Program-made: the position numbers and the translations under genes
DNA from: Streptomyces tendae
GTDB taxonomy: Bacteria > Actinomycetota > Actinomycetes > Streptomycetales > Streptomycetaceae
Assembly: GCF_008632955.1 (NCBI RefSeq)
Contig: NZ_CP043959.1
Span: 3,348,001 to 3,412,000, forward strand
DNA: 64,000 bases
Direction of reading: 5' to 3'
In this document: piece after piece, positions 18,773-27,605 of the stretch
How positions within the stretch are numbered: position 1 is the first letter of the stretch
How the letters are laid out: the number at the start of each line of letters is the position of its first letter
The notes under the pieces: model-generated
Told to the model about the DNA's origin: nothing
Database searches by the model: none
What the model saw: the letters and a program-made list of their open reading frames with translations, nothing else

Positions 18773-19425
18773 GACAGGGTCCCTTCCATGGCTGGGACCG
18801 GGACGTTACCCGCCCCGGGCGCAGGATGATCCACCCGCGCGCCGGATCAACCTCGAGGGCGGTGACCCGGTCGCCGGGTCACCGCCCGCGCGCGTCGGTA
18901 TCACCGGCAGTCCCCGCCCGGGCGCCGGATCACCTTCCGCACCCGCCCTCGGTCGCCGGACTGCCCCCAGCAGCCGCGCCCCGCGCCGCATGTGCCGTTC
19001 TCGACGGCCCGCGTCAGGCAACAGACAGGAGCCGCCTGGTGCGCCGACCCCACCTCGGCGGCTGCCCGCCCGGTGGGCGACCGTCGGCAGCCGCCCGCAT
19101 CGGGGACGCCGCCACCCTCTGTCCCCGCCGGGGAAACCGTCAGCCCCGGCCCCACGGCGGACCCTAGTTGGCCTCCGTCGGTCCGGGGGTCGGCCCCGGC
19201 CCCCACGGCGAACCCCCGTTGGACTCCGCCCGCCCCGGGAGCCTCGTCCGCACCCGACCCACCCTCGGTCCGGGGGTCGGCCCCGGCCCCCACGGCGAAC
19301 CCCCGTTGGACTCCGCCCGCCCCGGGAGCCTCCTCAGCACCCGACCCCACCGGCACCGCCCGCACGCGCCCCACCGGGGAGACTGTCCGCACCCACCCAC
19401 CGGGGACCGTGGGCACCAACTCCCG
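18773..19425. other. 653-bp gene-free spacer with tandem repeats
   Basis: Open frames here are low-complexity, Pro/Gly-rich on every strand and lack homolog-like motifs or good ribosome sites, so I call no gene. The distal half holds the 87-bp tandem repeat described at 19137-19345. Confidence 0.6.
19137..19345. repeat. 87-bp tandem repeat (two full copies plus a degenerate one)
   Basis: Copy 1 starts at 19179 (CGGTCCGGGGGTCGG...) and copy 2 at 19266, identical for about 66 nt and similar for the rest; a shorter decayed copy (CAGCCCCGGCCCCACGGCGG...) precedes them from about 19140. The period of 87 is a multiple of 3, so each frame repeats the same peptide, for example GPGVGPGPHGEPPLDSARPG. 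Confidence 0.85.
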
Positions 19426-20355
19426 TCAGATCACCTTCAGCCGCACCAGTGCCGCCAGCGTCACCGCGCCCGGCAGCAAGGGCAGCCATACCGTGATGAG
19501 GCGGAAGACCAGGACCACCGCCGTGGCCACCGCCGCGGCCCCGCCGACCGCCACCAGCGCCACGACCAGCGCCGCCTCCACCGAGCCGATCCCGCCCGGG
19601 GTGGGTACCAGGGCCACCGCCACCGTCGCCGCCAGATACGCCACCGCCAGGTGCGCGGCCGGTACCGACAGTCCGAACGCCTGCGCCACCAGCACCAGTA
19701 CGCCGGCCTGCAGCGCCGGGAAGGCCAGCGCCCCGCCCCACAGCGCCAGCGCCCGCGCCGGACGGACGTGCACCGACCGCGCCTCGCCCAACGCCGTCCG
19801 CAGGAACCCGCCCACCACCGTCCGCACCCGCCGTACGGAGGCCAGCGCGCCCACCACGCCGGCCAGCACCGCGCCCCCGACGAGGAACGCCCCGACCGGA
19901 ACCTCGTCCGGCAGCAGCGAGCCGAACGGCAGCGCGTCCGGGAACACCACGAGCAAGGCGCCCAGCAGGCCCACCCGCCCGACGCACTCCGCCAGCAGAT
20001 ACAGCGCCAGCGCGGCCGAGGACCGGGCCGGGCTGAGCCCGCACACGGCCATGAAGCGCAGGTTGACCGCGCTCGCGCCCAGCCCCGTGGGCAACAGGTG
20101 GTTCGCCGCGCCCGCCGCGAACTGGGTCGCCAACAGCCGCCGCCCGGGCAGCCGTTCGAGGACCGCGCCCTGCCGGGTGCACGCGGCGGCCACCCACGTC
20201 AGACACGTCAGGCCGGCCGCGGCCAGCAGCCAGGGCCAGCGCGCGGTCGCCAGCAGTCCGAACCCCTCGGACAACACCGCCCGCTGCCGCACCGCGACCA
20301 CGGTCACGAGGAGCAGCGGCAGTACGCACAGCACACGGCGGATCGTCACCGTCAT
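19426..20355 (-). CDS. Lysylphosphatidylglycerol-synthase-like transmembrane protein (UPF0104)
   Basis: Polytopic membrane protein of 309 residues belonging by pattern to the LPG_synthase_TM family: AGAANHLLPTGLGASAVNLRFM and ALVPTPGGIGSVEAALVVAL are the two conserved loops found in flippase-domain proteins of this family. It lacks the cytosolic lysyl-transferase domain, so it is probably a flippase-type or unknown membrane protein rather than an aminoacyl transferase. I chose the ATG at 20355 because the hydrophobic helix begins right after it; an ATG at 20484 would put a long polar tail on the protein and lie inside the palindrome at 20460-20483. Divergent from the ABC exporter. Confidence 0.82.
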   Translation of the reverse strand: MTVTIRRVLCVLPLLLVTVVAVRQRAVLSEGFGLLATARWPWLLAAAGLTCLTWVAAACTRQGAVLERLPGRRLLATQFAAGAANHLLPTGLGASAVNLRFMAVCGLSPARSSAALALYLLAECVGRVGLLGALLVVFPDALPFGSLLPDEVPVGAFLVGGAVLAGVVGALASVRRVRTVVGGFLRTALGEARSVHVRPARALALWGGALAFPALQAGVLVLVAQAFGLSVPAAHLAVAYLAATVAVALVPTPGGIGSVEAALVVALVAVGGAAAVATAVVLVFRLITVWLPLLPGAVTLAALVRLKVI

Positions 20356-20458
20356 GGCCCCCGAGGATGACCGGTCCGCGCGAACGGCGGGTTGCGACAG
20401 GCCGGACGCACGGCGAAGACCCCCGTTCGCGCGCCGGGCCGGCGGGACGGCCGTCTCC

Positions 20459-20489
20459 TTGACCTCAATCATGCTTGAGGTCATAGCGT
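20459..20489 (+). promoter_or_regulatory. SoxR-like (MerR-family) promoter of the ABC exporter
   Basis: TTGACC (20459-20464), 19-nt spacer, TAGCGT (20484-20489). The over-long 19-nt spacer is typical of MerR-family activators, and the spacer is filled by the palindrome TGACCTCAA-N6-TTGAGGTCA (20460-20483), whose CCTCAA-N6-TTGAGG core equals the enteric soxbox. The -10 ends 7 nt before the ATG at 20497, so the mRNA is probably leaderless. Elements seen directly; regulator inferred. Confidence 0.75.
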
Positions 20490-20496
20490 CACGTCC

Positions 20497-22383
20497 ATGA
20501 GCATGGAGACCACCGCGTGGGCACAACTGCGCAGCGTCATGACCGCCGAGGAGGGGCACCGCCCCGTCACCCGGGACACCCTGCGCCGGATCGGCGCCTT
20601 CGCCCGCCCGCACCGCCGCCGGCTGGTCCTGTTCGTGCTCCTCGGCACGGCGACCGCGGCACTCGCCGTCGCCACCCCCGTCCTCGCCGGGCGGGTCGTG
20701 AACACCGTCGTGTCGGACGGGGATCCGGCCATGGTGGTGCGTCTGGCGCTGCTCATCGCCCTGATCGCGGTGGTGGAGGCGGTCCTCGGCGTACTGGGGC
20801 GGAGGTTGTCGGCGGCCCTCGGGGAGGACCTCATCCTGGGGCTGCGGACGGCGGTCTTCGACCATGTGCAGCGGATGCCGGTGGCGTTCTTCACACGCAC
20901 CCGTACGGGAGCGCTCGTCTCCCGTCTCAACAACGACGTGATCGGCGCCCAGCGGGCGTTCAGCACCACCCTGTCGACGGTCGTCGGCAACATGGTCACC
21001 CTGGTGCTCACCCTCGGGGTGATGCTGACCCTGTCCTGGCAGATCACCCTGCTGTCGCTGGTGCTGCTGCCGGTGTTCGTGATCCCGGCCCGCCGCATGG
21101 GCCGCCGTATGGCCGGACTCCAGCGGGAGGCCGCCGCCCTCAACGCGGCCATGGGGACGCGGATGACGGAGCGGTTCTCCGCGCCCGGCGCCACCCTGGT
21201 GAAACTGTTCGGGCGGCCCGAGGAGGAGTCCGAGGAGTTCATGGAACGCGCCCGCCGGGTGCGGGACATCGGGGTGCGTACGGCCACCGCCCAGACGGTG
21301 TTCATCACCGCGCTCACCCTCGTCTCCGCCCTCGCCCTCGCCCTGGTGTACGGCCTCGGCGGCCGGCTCGCCCTGTCCGGCGCCCTCGACGCGGGCGCGG
21401 TGGTGGCGCTCGCGCTGCTGCTGACCCGCCTGTACGCGCCGCTGACCTCGCTGGCCGGGGCGCGGGTGGAGGTGATGAGCGCGCTGGTCAGCTTCGAGCG
21501 GGTCTTCGAGGTGCTGGACCTCGAACCCCTCATCCGGGAGCGGCCCGACGCGCGTGAGGTCCCCGAGGGCCCGGTCGCGGTGGAGTTCGACGACGTCCGC
21601 TTCGGCTACCCGTCCGCCGACAAGGTGTCCCTGGCCTCCCTGGAGGAGGTCGCCACCCTCGACACGCGCGGCGGCGAGGAGGTGCTGCACGGCATCTCCT
21701 TCCGCGCCGAACCCGGGCAGACCGTCGCCCTCGTCGGCTCCTCCGGCGCCGGCAAGTCGACCGTCGCGGCCCTGCTGCCCCGGCTGTACGACGTCGACTC
21801 GGGCGCGGTGCGGGTGGGCGGCGCCGATGTCCGCGACCTGAGCGCGGCGTCGCTGCGGGCCACCGTCGGGATGGTGACCCAGGACGGTCACCTCTTCCAC
21901 GACACCGTCCGCGCCAACCTGCTGCTGGCCCGGCCGGACGCGGACGAGGCCGAACTGTGGGACGCGCTGCGGCGGGCGCGCCTCGACACGCTGGTGCGGG
22001 CGCTGCCCGACGGGCTGGACACGGTGGTCGGGGAACGCGGCTACCGGCTCTCCGGCGGTGAGCGGCAGCGCATGACGATCGCGCGGCTGCTGCTGGCGCG
22101 GCAGCGGGTGGTCGTCCTCGACGAGGCGACGGCCCACCTCGACAACACCTCGGAGGCGGCCGTGCAGGAGGCACTGGGGGAGGCGCTGGAGGGGCGGACG
22201 GCGGTGGTGATCGCCCACCGCCTGTCCACGGTCCGTGCGGCCGACCAGATCCTGGTCGTCGAGGCCGGCCACATCACCGAACGCGGAACGCACGAACAAC
22301 TCCTGGCAGCGGACGGCCGCTACGCCGAGCTCCACCGGACCCAGTTCACCGAGGAGGAGGGGGCGGCGGAGGTGCCCGTGTGA
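20497..22383 (+). CDS. ABC exporter, fused permease and ATPase
   Basis: Half-transporter of 628 residues: six-helix ABC exporter domain (residues about 35-330) and a nucleotide-binding domain with Walker A GSSGAGKST, Q-loop VTQDGHLF, signature LSGGERQRM and Walker B RVVVLDEATAHLDN. It should work as a homodimer pumping a hydrophobic drug, dye or redox-active metabolite out of the cell. The promoter at 20459-20489 looks SoxR-controlled; in S. coelicolor an ABC transporter (SCO7008, from memory) is a known SoxR target, which supports a role in exporting redox-active antibiotics. ATG at 20497 coincides with the predicted transcription start. Confidence 0.93.
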   Translation: MSMETTAWAQLRSVMTAEEGHRPVTRDTLRRIGAFARPHRRRLVLFVLLGTATAALAVATPVLAGRVVNTVVSDGDPAMVVRLALLIALIAVVEAVLGVLGRRLSAALGEDLILGLRTAVFDHVQRMPVAFFTRTRTGALVSRLNNDVIGAQRAFSTTLSTVVGNMVTLVLTLGVMLTLSWQITLLSLVLLPVFVIPARRMGRRMAGLQREAAALNAAMGTRMTERFSAPGATLVKLFGRPEEESEEFMERARRVRDIGVRTATAQTVFITALTLVSALALALVYGLGGRLALSGALDAGAVVALALLLTRLYAPLTSLAGARVEVMSALVSFERVFEVLDLEPLIRERPDAREVPEGPVAVEFDDVRFGYPSADKVSLASLEEVATLDTRGGEEVLHGISFRAEPGQTVALVGSSGAGKSTVAALLPRLYDVDSGAVRVGGADVRDLSAASLRATVGMVTQDGHLFHDTVRANLLLARPDADEAELWDALRRARLDTLVRALPDGLDTVVGERGYRLSGGERQRMTIARLLLARQRVVVLDEATAHLDNTSEAAVQEALGEALEGRTAVVIAHRLSTVRAADQILVVEAGHITERGTHEQLLAADGRYAELHRTQFTEEEGAAEVPV

Positions 22384-22428
22384 GGGTGCCTGGCGTCGCG
22401 GGGAGCGCCGCGGGTGCGCGGGGGTCGC

Positions 22429-22450
22429 TCGCGCCGTTCCCCGCGCCCCC
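22429..22450 (-). repeat. Streptomyces interspersed intergenic repeat, copy 2 (inverted)
   Basis: Reverse complement reads GGGGGCGCGGGGAAC-G-GCGCGA, one base different from the copy at 16606-16627. It lies between the convergent ABC exporter and secDF genes. Confidence 0.6.
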
Positions 22451-22456
22451 GAGGGG

Positions 22457-22501
22457 GCGCTATGCCGCCGTCGGCTTCCATGGCCGGCGGCGGCATAGCG
22501 C
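22457..22501. terminator. Bidirectional terminator between ABC exporter and secDF
   Basis: GCGCTATGCCGCCG (22457-22470) pairs perfectly with CGGCGGCATAGCGC (22488-22501), 14 bp with a 17-nt loop, between two convergent genes. Confidence 0.8.
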
Positions 22502-22506
22502 GTGGG

Positions 22507-24816
22507 TTACGGCCGGTGGCTCGTCGCCGCCGGCCGTCGCGGTCGCTCCCCGGCGCCGGAGGCCGGCTTCCGGGAGCCGCCGCTCCGCTTGCGGCCCCCC
22601 TTGCGTCCGCCCGCGCGGGCGTCCAGTTCGATGGCCAGAGGGGAGGCGGTCAGGACCGACGAGTACGTGCCGACGAGCATGCCGATCAGCAGGGCCAGCG
22701 CGAAGTCGGTGAGCGAGTCACCGCCCAGCAGCGCGAGCGCCGCCAGGATGAAGATCACGCCGATGCCCGTGTTCACCGTACGCGGCACCGTCTGCAGGAT
22801 CGCCTGGTTGGTCACCTGCGCGAGCGGTGCCTTGGCGTCCTTGCGCCACAGCTCCCGGATGCGGTCGAACACCACCACGGAGTCGTTCACCGAGTAGCCG
22901 ATCACGGTGAGCAGCGCCGCCAGGAACACGCCGTCGATCGGCTTGCCCAGCCAGGCGAAGATGCCGGTGACGATCACCACGTCGTGCGCCAGCGCGGCCA
23001 CCGCCCCGGTGCCGAACATCCACCGGAACCGCACCGCCAGGTAGAGCAGCTGGGCGGCGAGCGCCAGGCCGAGCGCGATCAGCGCGTTGCGCCGCAGCTC
23101 GTCGCCGAGGCTCGGGCCGATCAGCTCGTCGCGGACCTTCTCCGCCCCGCCGCCGACCTCGGCGACGGTCTCGGCCACCTTGACCGCCTCCTCGTTGGTC
23201 AGCTCCTCCGTCCGCACCGTCAGACCGCTGTCACCGGAGGACTGCACGACGGCCTGCGGGAATCCGGCGTCGGCGAGGGCGGCGCGCGCCCGGTCCGGGT
23301 CGACGGTCTGCTCGGTGGAGTACTCGATCAGCCGGCCGCCGGTGAACTCCACACCGAAGTTCAGCCCGCGTACGAAGATGCCCGCGGCGGCGACGGCCAG
23401 CACCACGGCCGACACCGCCAGCCAGCGGCGCGGGCGGCGCATCAGCTGCGGGTCGCGTCGGGTGAGGAAGGCGCGGACCCGGCCGACGGAGGCCAGCCCC
23501 GTGACACCGGGACGCCGGTGCACCCAGCGGCGCGCCACCGCGAACTCCGCGAGCACCCGGGTGATCACCAGGGCGCTGATCATGGACGCCAGCACACCGA
23601 TGCCCAGCGTGACGCCGAACCCCTTCACCGGCCCGGAGGCGAGCACGAACAGCAGCGCCGCCGCGATCAGCGTCGTCACGTTGGAGTCCGCGATCGCGCT
23701 GAACGCGCCCTTGAAACCGGCGGTCAGGGCCGAGCGCCCGCTGGGCCGGTTGCGTTTCGCGTACTCCTCCCGGGCCCGTTCGAAGACCAGCACGTTGGCG
23801 TCCACCGCCATGCCGATGGCCAGCACGAAACCGGCGAGACCGGGCAGGGTCAGGGTCGCGCCGAGCGCCGCCAGACCGGCGTACGAGATCAGGCCGTAGC
23901 AGAGCAGGGCCACGACGGCGAGCAGGCCCATGAGGCGGTAGACGACGACGACGAACAGCGCCGTCAGGGCGGTACCGGCTACGGCCGCCCAGGCGCTGGC
24001 CCGGATGGCCTCGGCGCCCAGCGTCGGGCCGACCGTCCGCTGCTCCACCGTCTCCACCGGCACCGGCAGGGCACCACCGTGCACGAGGAGCGCGAGTTCC
24101 TTCGCCTCGTCGCTGGTGAAGGAACCGGTGATCTGCGTCGACCCTCCGGTGATGCCCGCCCCGCAGGCCACCGACGGATCCACCTGCGGCGAGGAGATGA
24201 TCTTGTTGTCGAGGACGATGGCCACCCGCCGCTGCGGGTCGCCCGCCGGATGGCAGGCGGCCTCACCGGTCAGCCGGGCCCATCCCTTGCCGTCCGCGAA
24301 GTCGACGGTGACGTGCCAGCCGGCACCGCTCTGCGGATCGAAGCGGGCCTCGGCGCTCTTCACGTCCTGGCCGCTGAGCGCGGCCCCGCCCAGGTGCAGC
24401 CGCTCGCCCGCCTCGTCGGGCAGCACGCGCTCGCCCTTCGGCAGCGCCCGGCCGTCCGCGGCGCCGGGGCCGAGGACGGGGTGGACGGAGAGCTGCGCGG
24501 TACGGCCCAGCACGTCGGCGGCCTGCCGCGGGTCCTGCACCCCCGGCAGCTCGACGATGATCCGGTTGTCACCGGAGCGGACGATGCCCGGCTCGGCGAC
24601 GCCCAGCGCGTCGACCCGGCCGCGCAGGACCTCCAGGGTGCGGTCGGTGGCCTCGGAGTCGGCCTCGAGCGTCTCGGTCGAACGGGTCTCCAGCACGATC
24701 TGGGTGCCGCCGCGCAGATCCAGTCCCAGACGGACCGGAACGGTGACGGCGACGAACACGGACACGGCGATCACGGCAAGCGCGAACAACGCCCTGACGC
24801 GGGCGGGACGTTTCAC
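22507..24816 (-). CDS. secDF: Protein translocase SecDF fusion
   Basis: 769-residue fusion of SecD and SecF, RND-like membrane proteins that use the proton-motive force to pull proteins out of the Sec channel. SecD half: first helix, LGLDLRGGTQIVLETRS, the periplasmic P1 domain, and AIGMAVDANVLVFERAREE; SecF half from about residue 470: GLNFGVEFTGGRLIEYS, then SVNDSVVVFDRIRE. I chose the GTG at 24816, which has GGAGG 5 nt upstream, over a TTG at 24831. From memory, S. coelicolor has such an extra fused SecDF besides separate SecD and SecF. Convergent with the ABC exporter. Confidence 0.95.
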   Translation of the reverse strand: MKRPARVRALFALAVIAVSVFVAVTVPVRLGLDLRGGTQIVLETRSTETLEADSEATDRTLEVLRGRVDALGVAEPGIVRSGDNRIIVELPGVQDPRQAADVLGRTAQLSVHPVLGPGAADGRALPKGERVLPDEAGERLHLGGAALSGQDVKSAEARFDPQSGAGWHVTVDFADGKGWARLTGEAACHPAGDPQRRVAIVLDNKIISSPQVDPSVACGAGITGGSTQITGSFTSDEAKELALLVHGGALPVPVETVEQRTVGPTLGAEAIRASAWAAVAGTALTALFVVVVYRLMGLLAVVALLCYGLISYAGLAALGATLTLPGLAGFVLAIGMAVDANVLVFERAREEYAKRNRPSGRSALTAGFKGAFSAIADSNVTTLIAAALLFVLASGPVKGFGVTLGIGVLASMISALVITRVLAEFAVARRWVHRRPGVTGLASVGRVRAFLTRRDPQLMRRPRRWLAVSAVVLAVAAAGIFVRGLNFGVEFTGGRLIEYSTEQTVDPDRARAALADAGFPQAVVQSSGDSGLTVRTEELTNEEAVKVAETVAEVGGGAEKVRDELIGPSLGDELRRNALIALGLALAAQLLYLAVRFRWMFGTGAVAALAHDVVIVTGIFAWLGKPIDGVFLAALLTVIGYSVNDSVVVFDRIRELWRKDAKAPLAQVTNQAILQTVPRTVNTGIGVIFILAALALLGGDSLTDFALALLIGMLVGTYSSVLTASPLAIELDARAGGRKGGRKRSGGSRKPASGAGERPRRPAATSHRP

Positions 24817-24838
24817 AGATGCCTCCAGCAAGGCACAC

Positions 24839-24856
24839 GTGCCCGTCGGCGGGCAC
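24839..24856 (-). terminator. Small hairpin upstream of secDF
   Basis: GTGCCCG-TCGG-CGGGCAC, a 7-bp stem in the 60-nt gap between the preceding small gene and secDF. Could be a weak terminator or attenuator. Confidence 0.4.
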
Positions 24857-24879
24857 GCGGAAGGTCGGAAGGGGACGGC

Positions 24880-25308
24880 TCAGGTGCTGGAGGCAGGGGG
24901 CGGGGCCCGCCCCAGATCCGCCGGTACATGCGCGGCGGCGGGCGGCGCGTGCCCGGCCGAGGGCGCGGGCCGCGCCGGCCGGGGAGGGACCCGCGGCGTG
25001 TACGCGGGCGTGAACAGGAGCGGCCCGGCGAACAGGTTCCGCTCGCCGTCGTCCCGTTCCGGCCGGGTCAGTACGGTCCGGGCGGCGACGTACGCCTCGT
25101 CGCTGTGCGGCTGGGTGCCCGAGGAGTACGTCGGGGTGCCGGGGGACGCCGGGAAGTAGGCGGGGCCGCCGGGGAGCGGTGACGGCCGAGGCGGGGTCGT
25201 GCCGGGGGTGAAACCGAGGGTCAGCAGGACGGCCGCGAAGGCGGCCAGGACGGCCGCGGCGGCTCGGAGCGGAAGACGGGCGGCACGGCCCGGGGCGTGG
25301 GCGGTCAA
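24880..25308 (-). CDS. Small membrane-anchored hypothetical protein
   Basis: 142 residues; family not recognised. A positively charged start (MTAHAPGRAARLPLRAAA) leads into one hydrophobic helix (AAVLAAFAAVLLTLGF), then a long Pro-rich, probably extracytoplasmic tail. The TTG start overlaps the TGA of the response regulator (TTGA), so translation is probably coupled to the two-component system. It might be a sensor accessory or exported protein; function unknown. Confidence 0.6.
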   Translation of the reverse strand: MTAHAPGRAARLPLRAAAAVLAAFAAVLLTLGFTPGTTPPRPSPLPGGPAYFPASPGTPTYSSGTQPHSDEAYVAARTVLTRPERDDGERNLFAGPLLFTPAYTPRVPPRPARPAPSAGHAPPAAAHVPADLGRAPPPASST

Positions 25309-25988
25309 GGTTCCACGAGCCCCGCGCGGATGGCGTACCGCGTCAGCTCCAGACGGTCCCGGAGACCGAGCTTGTGGAGCAGGTTCTCCCGGTGCCGCTG
25401 CACCGTCTTGACGCTGATGAACAGCAGCTCCGCGATCTCCTTCGACGAGTGGCCCTCGGCGACGAGCTTCAGCACCTCCTCCTCGCGCGGGGTGAGCAGC
25501 TGCTCGGGTGCCTCCTCGCCGTGCCGGACCCGGTCCAGGTAGTTGCGGATCAGCGCGGTCACCGCACCCGGGTACAGGAACGGCTCGTCCCGCATCGCCG
25601 CCCGGCAGGCGGCGACCAGGTCACGGTCGGCGACGGACTTCAGCACGTAGCCGCCCGCCCCCGCCTTCAACGCCTGGAACAGGTACTGCTCGTTGTCGTG
25701 CATCGTCAGCATCAGGATGCGCAGCCCCGGCTTCAGCGCGGTCAGCTCCCGCGCCGCCTGCAGACCGGTCAGCCGCGGCATGGCGATGTCCAGCACCGCG
25801 AGGTCCACGTCGTGGGTGCGGGCCATGGCGATCGCCTCCGCCCCGTCACCGGCCTCGGCGACCACCTCCAGGTCGGGCTCCCGGTCGAGGATCAGCCGGA
25901 CCCCGCGCCGTACCAGGGCGTGGTCGTCGGCGAGGAGGATGCGGATCGTGTCCGCGGGGCGGTCGGCACGGATGTCCTGGTCGTTCAT
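25305..25988 (-). CDS. NarL/FixJ-type response regulator
   Basis: 227 residues. Receiver domain with Asp21-Asp22, phospho-acceptor Asp67 (AVLDIAMP), Thr95 and Lys117 (GYVLKS); LuxR-type helix-turn-helix at the C-terminus (LTPREEEVLKLVAEGHSSKEIAELLFISVKTVQRHRENLLHKLGL). It binds DNA when phosphorylated by the partner kinase. Its ATG overlaps the kinase stop (ATGA) and its stop overlaps the next TTG start, so kinase, regulator and small membrane protein form an operon. Targets unknown. Confidence 0.95.
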   Translation of the reverse strand: MNDQDIRADRPADTIRILLADDHALVRRGVRLILDREPDLEVVAEAGDGAEAIAMARTHDVDLAVLDIAMPRLTGLQAARELTALKPGLRILMLTMHDNEQYLFQALKAGAGGYVLKSVADRDLVAACRAAMRDEPFLYPGAVTALIRNYLDRVRHGEEAPEQLLTPREEEVLKLVAEGHSSKEIAELLFISVKTVQRHRENLLHKLGLRDRLELTRYAIRAGLVEP

Positions 25989-26962
25989 GACTGCTTCCTG
26001 ACGGCGGGCACGGTCAGCCGGATTCGGGTACCGGTTCCTTTTCGGGAGACCTCGTCCGGGCTCCAGAGGTCCAGCGTGGCCCCGATCAGCAGGGCGCGTT
26101 CACGCATTCCGCGAAGTCCCGCACCTTCCCGCGCGGCCCCGATGCCGCGCCCGTCGTCGGCCACCTCCAGCACGACACCCCGGTCGGTGCCGCGCAGCGC
26201 CACCTCCACCCGCCGCGCCTCGGCGTGCCGGGCGGCGTTGGTCAGGCTCTCCTGCGCCACCCGGTAGATCACCAGTTCCGTCTCGTGGTCGAGGGGGGGC
26301 AGGTCCGGGTCGAAGCGGCGCACCACGCGCAGTCCGGTGTGGGTGGAGAACTCCGTGGTCAGCGACGTCACCGCGCTCACCAGGCCGAGGTCGTCCAGCA
26401 CGCCGGGGCGCAGCCGGCGCACCAGCCGCCGTACCTCGTCCAGACTGCCGCGGGTGATCTCCTGCGCCTGCTGCAGCTCGCCGCGCAGCGGTTCCTCCGC
26501 CTCGTCGGCGGCCCGCTTCAGGGCCAGCAGCACGGCCGTCATGCTCTGCCCGACCTCGTCGTGCAGTTCCTGGGCGATACGGCGCCGCTCACCCTCCTGG
26601 GCGAGGATGGCGCGCGCGCTGCTCGCGACCCGTTCCCCCTCCAGACGCTCCAGCATCGCGTTGAAGGTGCTCACCAGTTCCGCCACCTCACCGCCCCCGC
26701 GCACGGGAAGACGCTGACCGGGGCGCAGCAGGTCGACGGTGGTCATCAGCCGGGTCACCCGGTCCAGCGGGGCCAGCCCGATGCGCAGCAGCGCCGCGTT
26801 GGCCACCAGCATCACGACCAGACCGCCGACGAGGATCACCGCCTCCGTCAGCAGCACCGGCACGGACACGGTCACCGGAGCCCACAGCAACAGAGCCGTG
26901 GCGCTGCCGAGCACCACGGCGTTGAGCCCGAAGATCCGCCAGTACAGGGACACGGAGGTCAC
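25985..26962 (-). CDS. Sensor histidine kinase (NarX/DesK-type)
   Basis: 325 residues: two transmembrane helices (about 10-30 and 35-60), a HAMP linker (LAPLDRVTRLMTTVDLLRPGQRLPV), the HisKA_3 dimerisation domain with phospho-His in ERRRIAQELHDEVGQS, and an HATPase domain (YRVAQESLTNAARHAEA ... DDGRGIG ... GLRGMRERA). The extracellular loop is very short, so it probably senses the membrane or an intramembrane signal. Autophosphorylates and passes phosphate to the regulator at 25305-25988, whose start it overlaps by 4 nt. Confidence 0.95.
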   Translation of the reverse strand: MTSVSLYWRIFGLNAVVLGSATALLLWAPVTVSVPVLLTEAVILVGGLVVMLVANAALLRIGLAPLDRVTRLMTTVDLLRPGQRLPVRGGGEVAELVSTFNAMLERLEGERVASSARAILAQEGERRRIAQELHDEVGQSMTAVLLALKRAADEAEEPLRGELQQAQEITRGSLDEVRRLVRRLRPGVLDDLGLVSAVTSLTTEFSTHTGLRVVRRFDPDLPPLDHETELVIYRVAQESLTNAARHAEARRVEVALRGTDRGVVLEVADDGRGIGAAREGAGLRGMRERALLIGATLDLWSPDEVSRKGTGTRIRLTVPAVRKQS

Positions 26963-27235
26963 GCCTTCCTCTTCCTCGTCTGCCTCTACTGTCGGTCACC
27001 GCGGCCCCTGATGCGGCAGCGACCCCCTGGTCCCGGCGGACACCGGCCAGCCTGCCCCGGACACCCCGCCCCGGTCGATGGGCCCCGCGCCCCATTTCCC
27101 GTCGTCCGCCGGACCCATGCCGGCCGGGGTGGGTCGTCGGACCCGGCACAGATGGGTCCCACGCCCAATGGGCGCGGGCGGCGCGAGCGGCCATGGTGGA
27201 AGCGTCATCCCCTACGTCTCCCCAGGAGGAAAGCC

Positions 27236-27562
27236 GTGTCGCTCGACCTGCCCCGCACCGAACCCCGTACCGCGAACCCCGCCGCGGACGAGGTCCGCCG
27301 GCGTCTGGAGCACGCCCGGACGACCAGGCTCGCTCAGCTCAAGGCGCTGGACGAAAGCGGGGACAGTCCGGGCGACCACCTGATGTCCAACCAGAAGGAC
27401 GCCATCAAGCGGGTCCTCACGGAGATCGACGAGGCCTTCGCCCGCGTCGACGCCGGCACCTACGGCGACTGCCTGGGCTGCTCCAAGCCCGTGCCGCCGG
27501 AGCGGCTGGAGATCCTCCCGCACACCCGGTACTGCGTCGCCTGCCAGCGCCGGGCGTCCTGA
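27236..27562 (+). CDS. DksA/TraR-type zinc-finger protein
   Basis: 108 residues: a helical hairpin (AADEVRRRLEHARTTRLAQLKAL and QKDAIKRVLTEIDEAFARVDAG) followed by a four-cysteine zinc finger of spacing C-x2-C-x17-C-x2-C (CLGCSKPV...YCVAC). DksA-like proteins enter the RNA polymerase secondary channel and adjust initiation in stringent or stress responses. GTG start at 27236 with AGGAGG upstream. First of two DksA-like genes, 43 nt before the second and followed by a MreB-like gene; from memory S. coelicolor SCO6164-SCO6165 are the counterparts. Confidence 0.9.
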   Translation: MSLDLPRTEPRTANPAADEVRRRLEHARTTRLAQLKALDESGDSPGDHLMSNQKDAIKRVLTEIDEAFARVDAGTYGDCLGCSKPVPPERLEILPHTRYCVACQRRAS

Positions 27563-27605
27563 ACCCGCTGTCCGTCCGTCCTTCCCGCTCTGCCCGAGGG
27601 GTGCA

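Noticed and set aside
18901..19419. Possible minus-strand repeat protein of 172 residues across the 87-bp repeat
   Set aside because: Low-complexity, no ribosome site, and the plus strand is equally open; reported only as a repeat.
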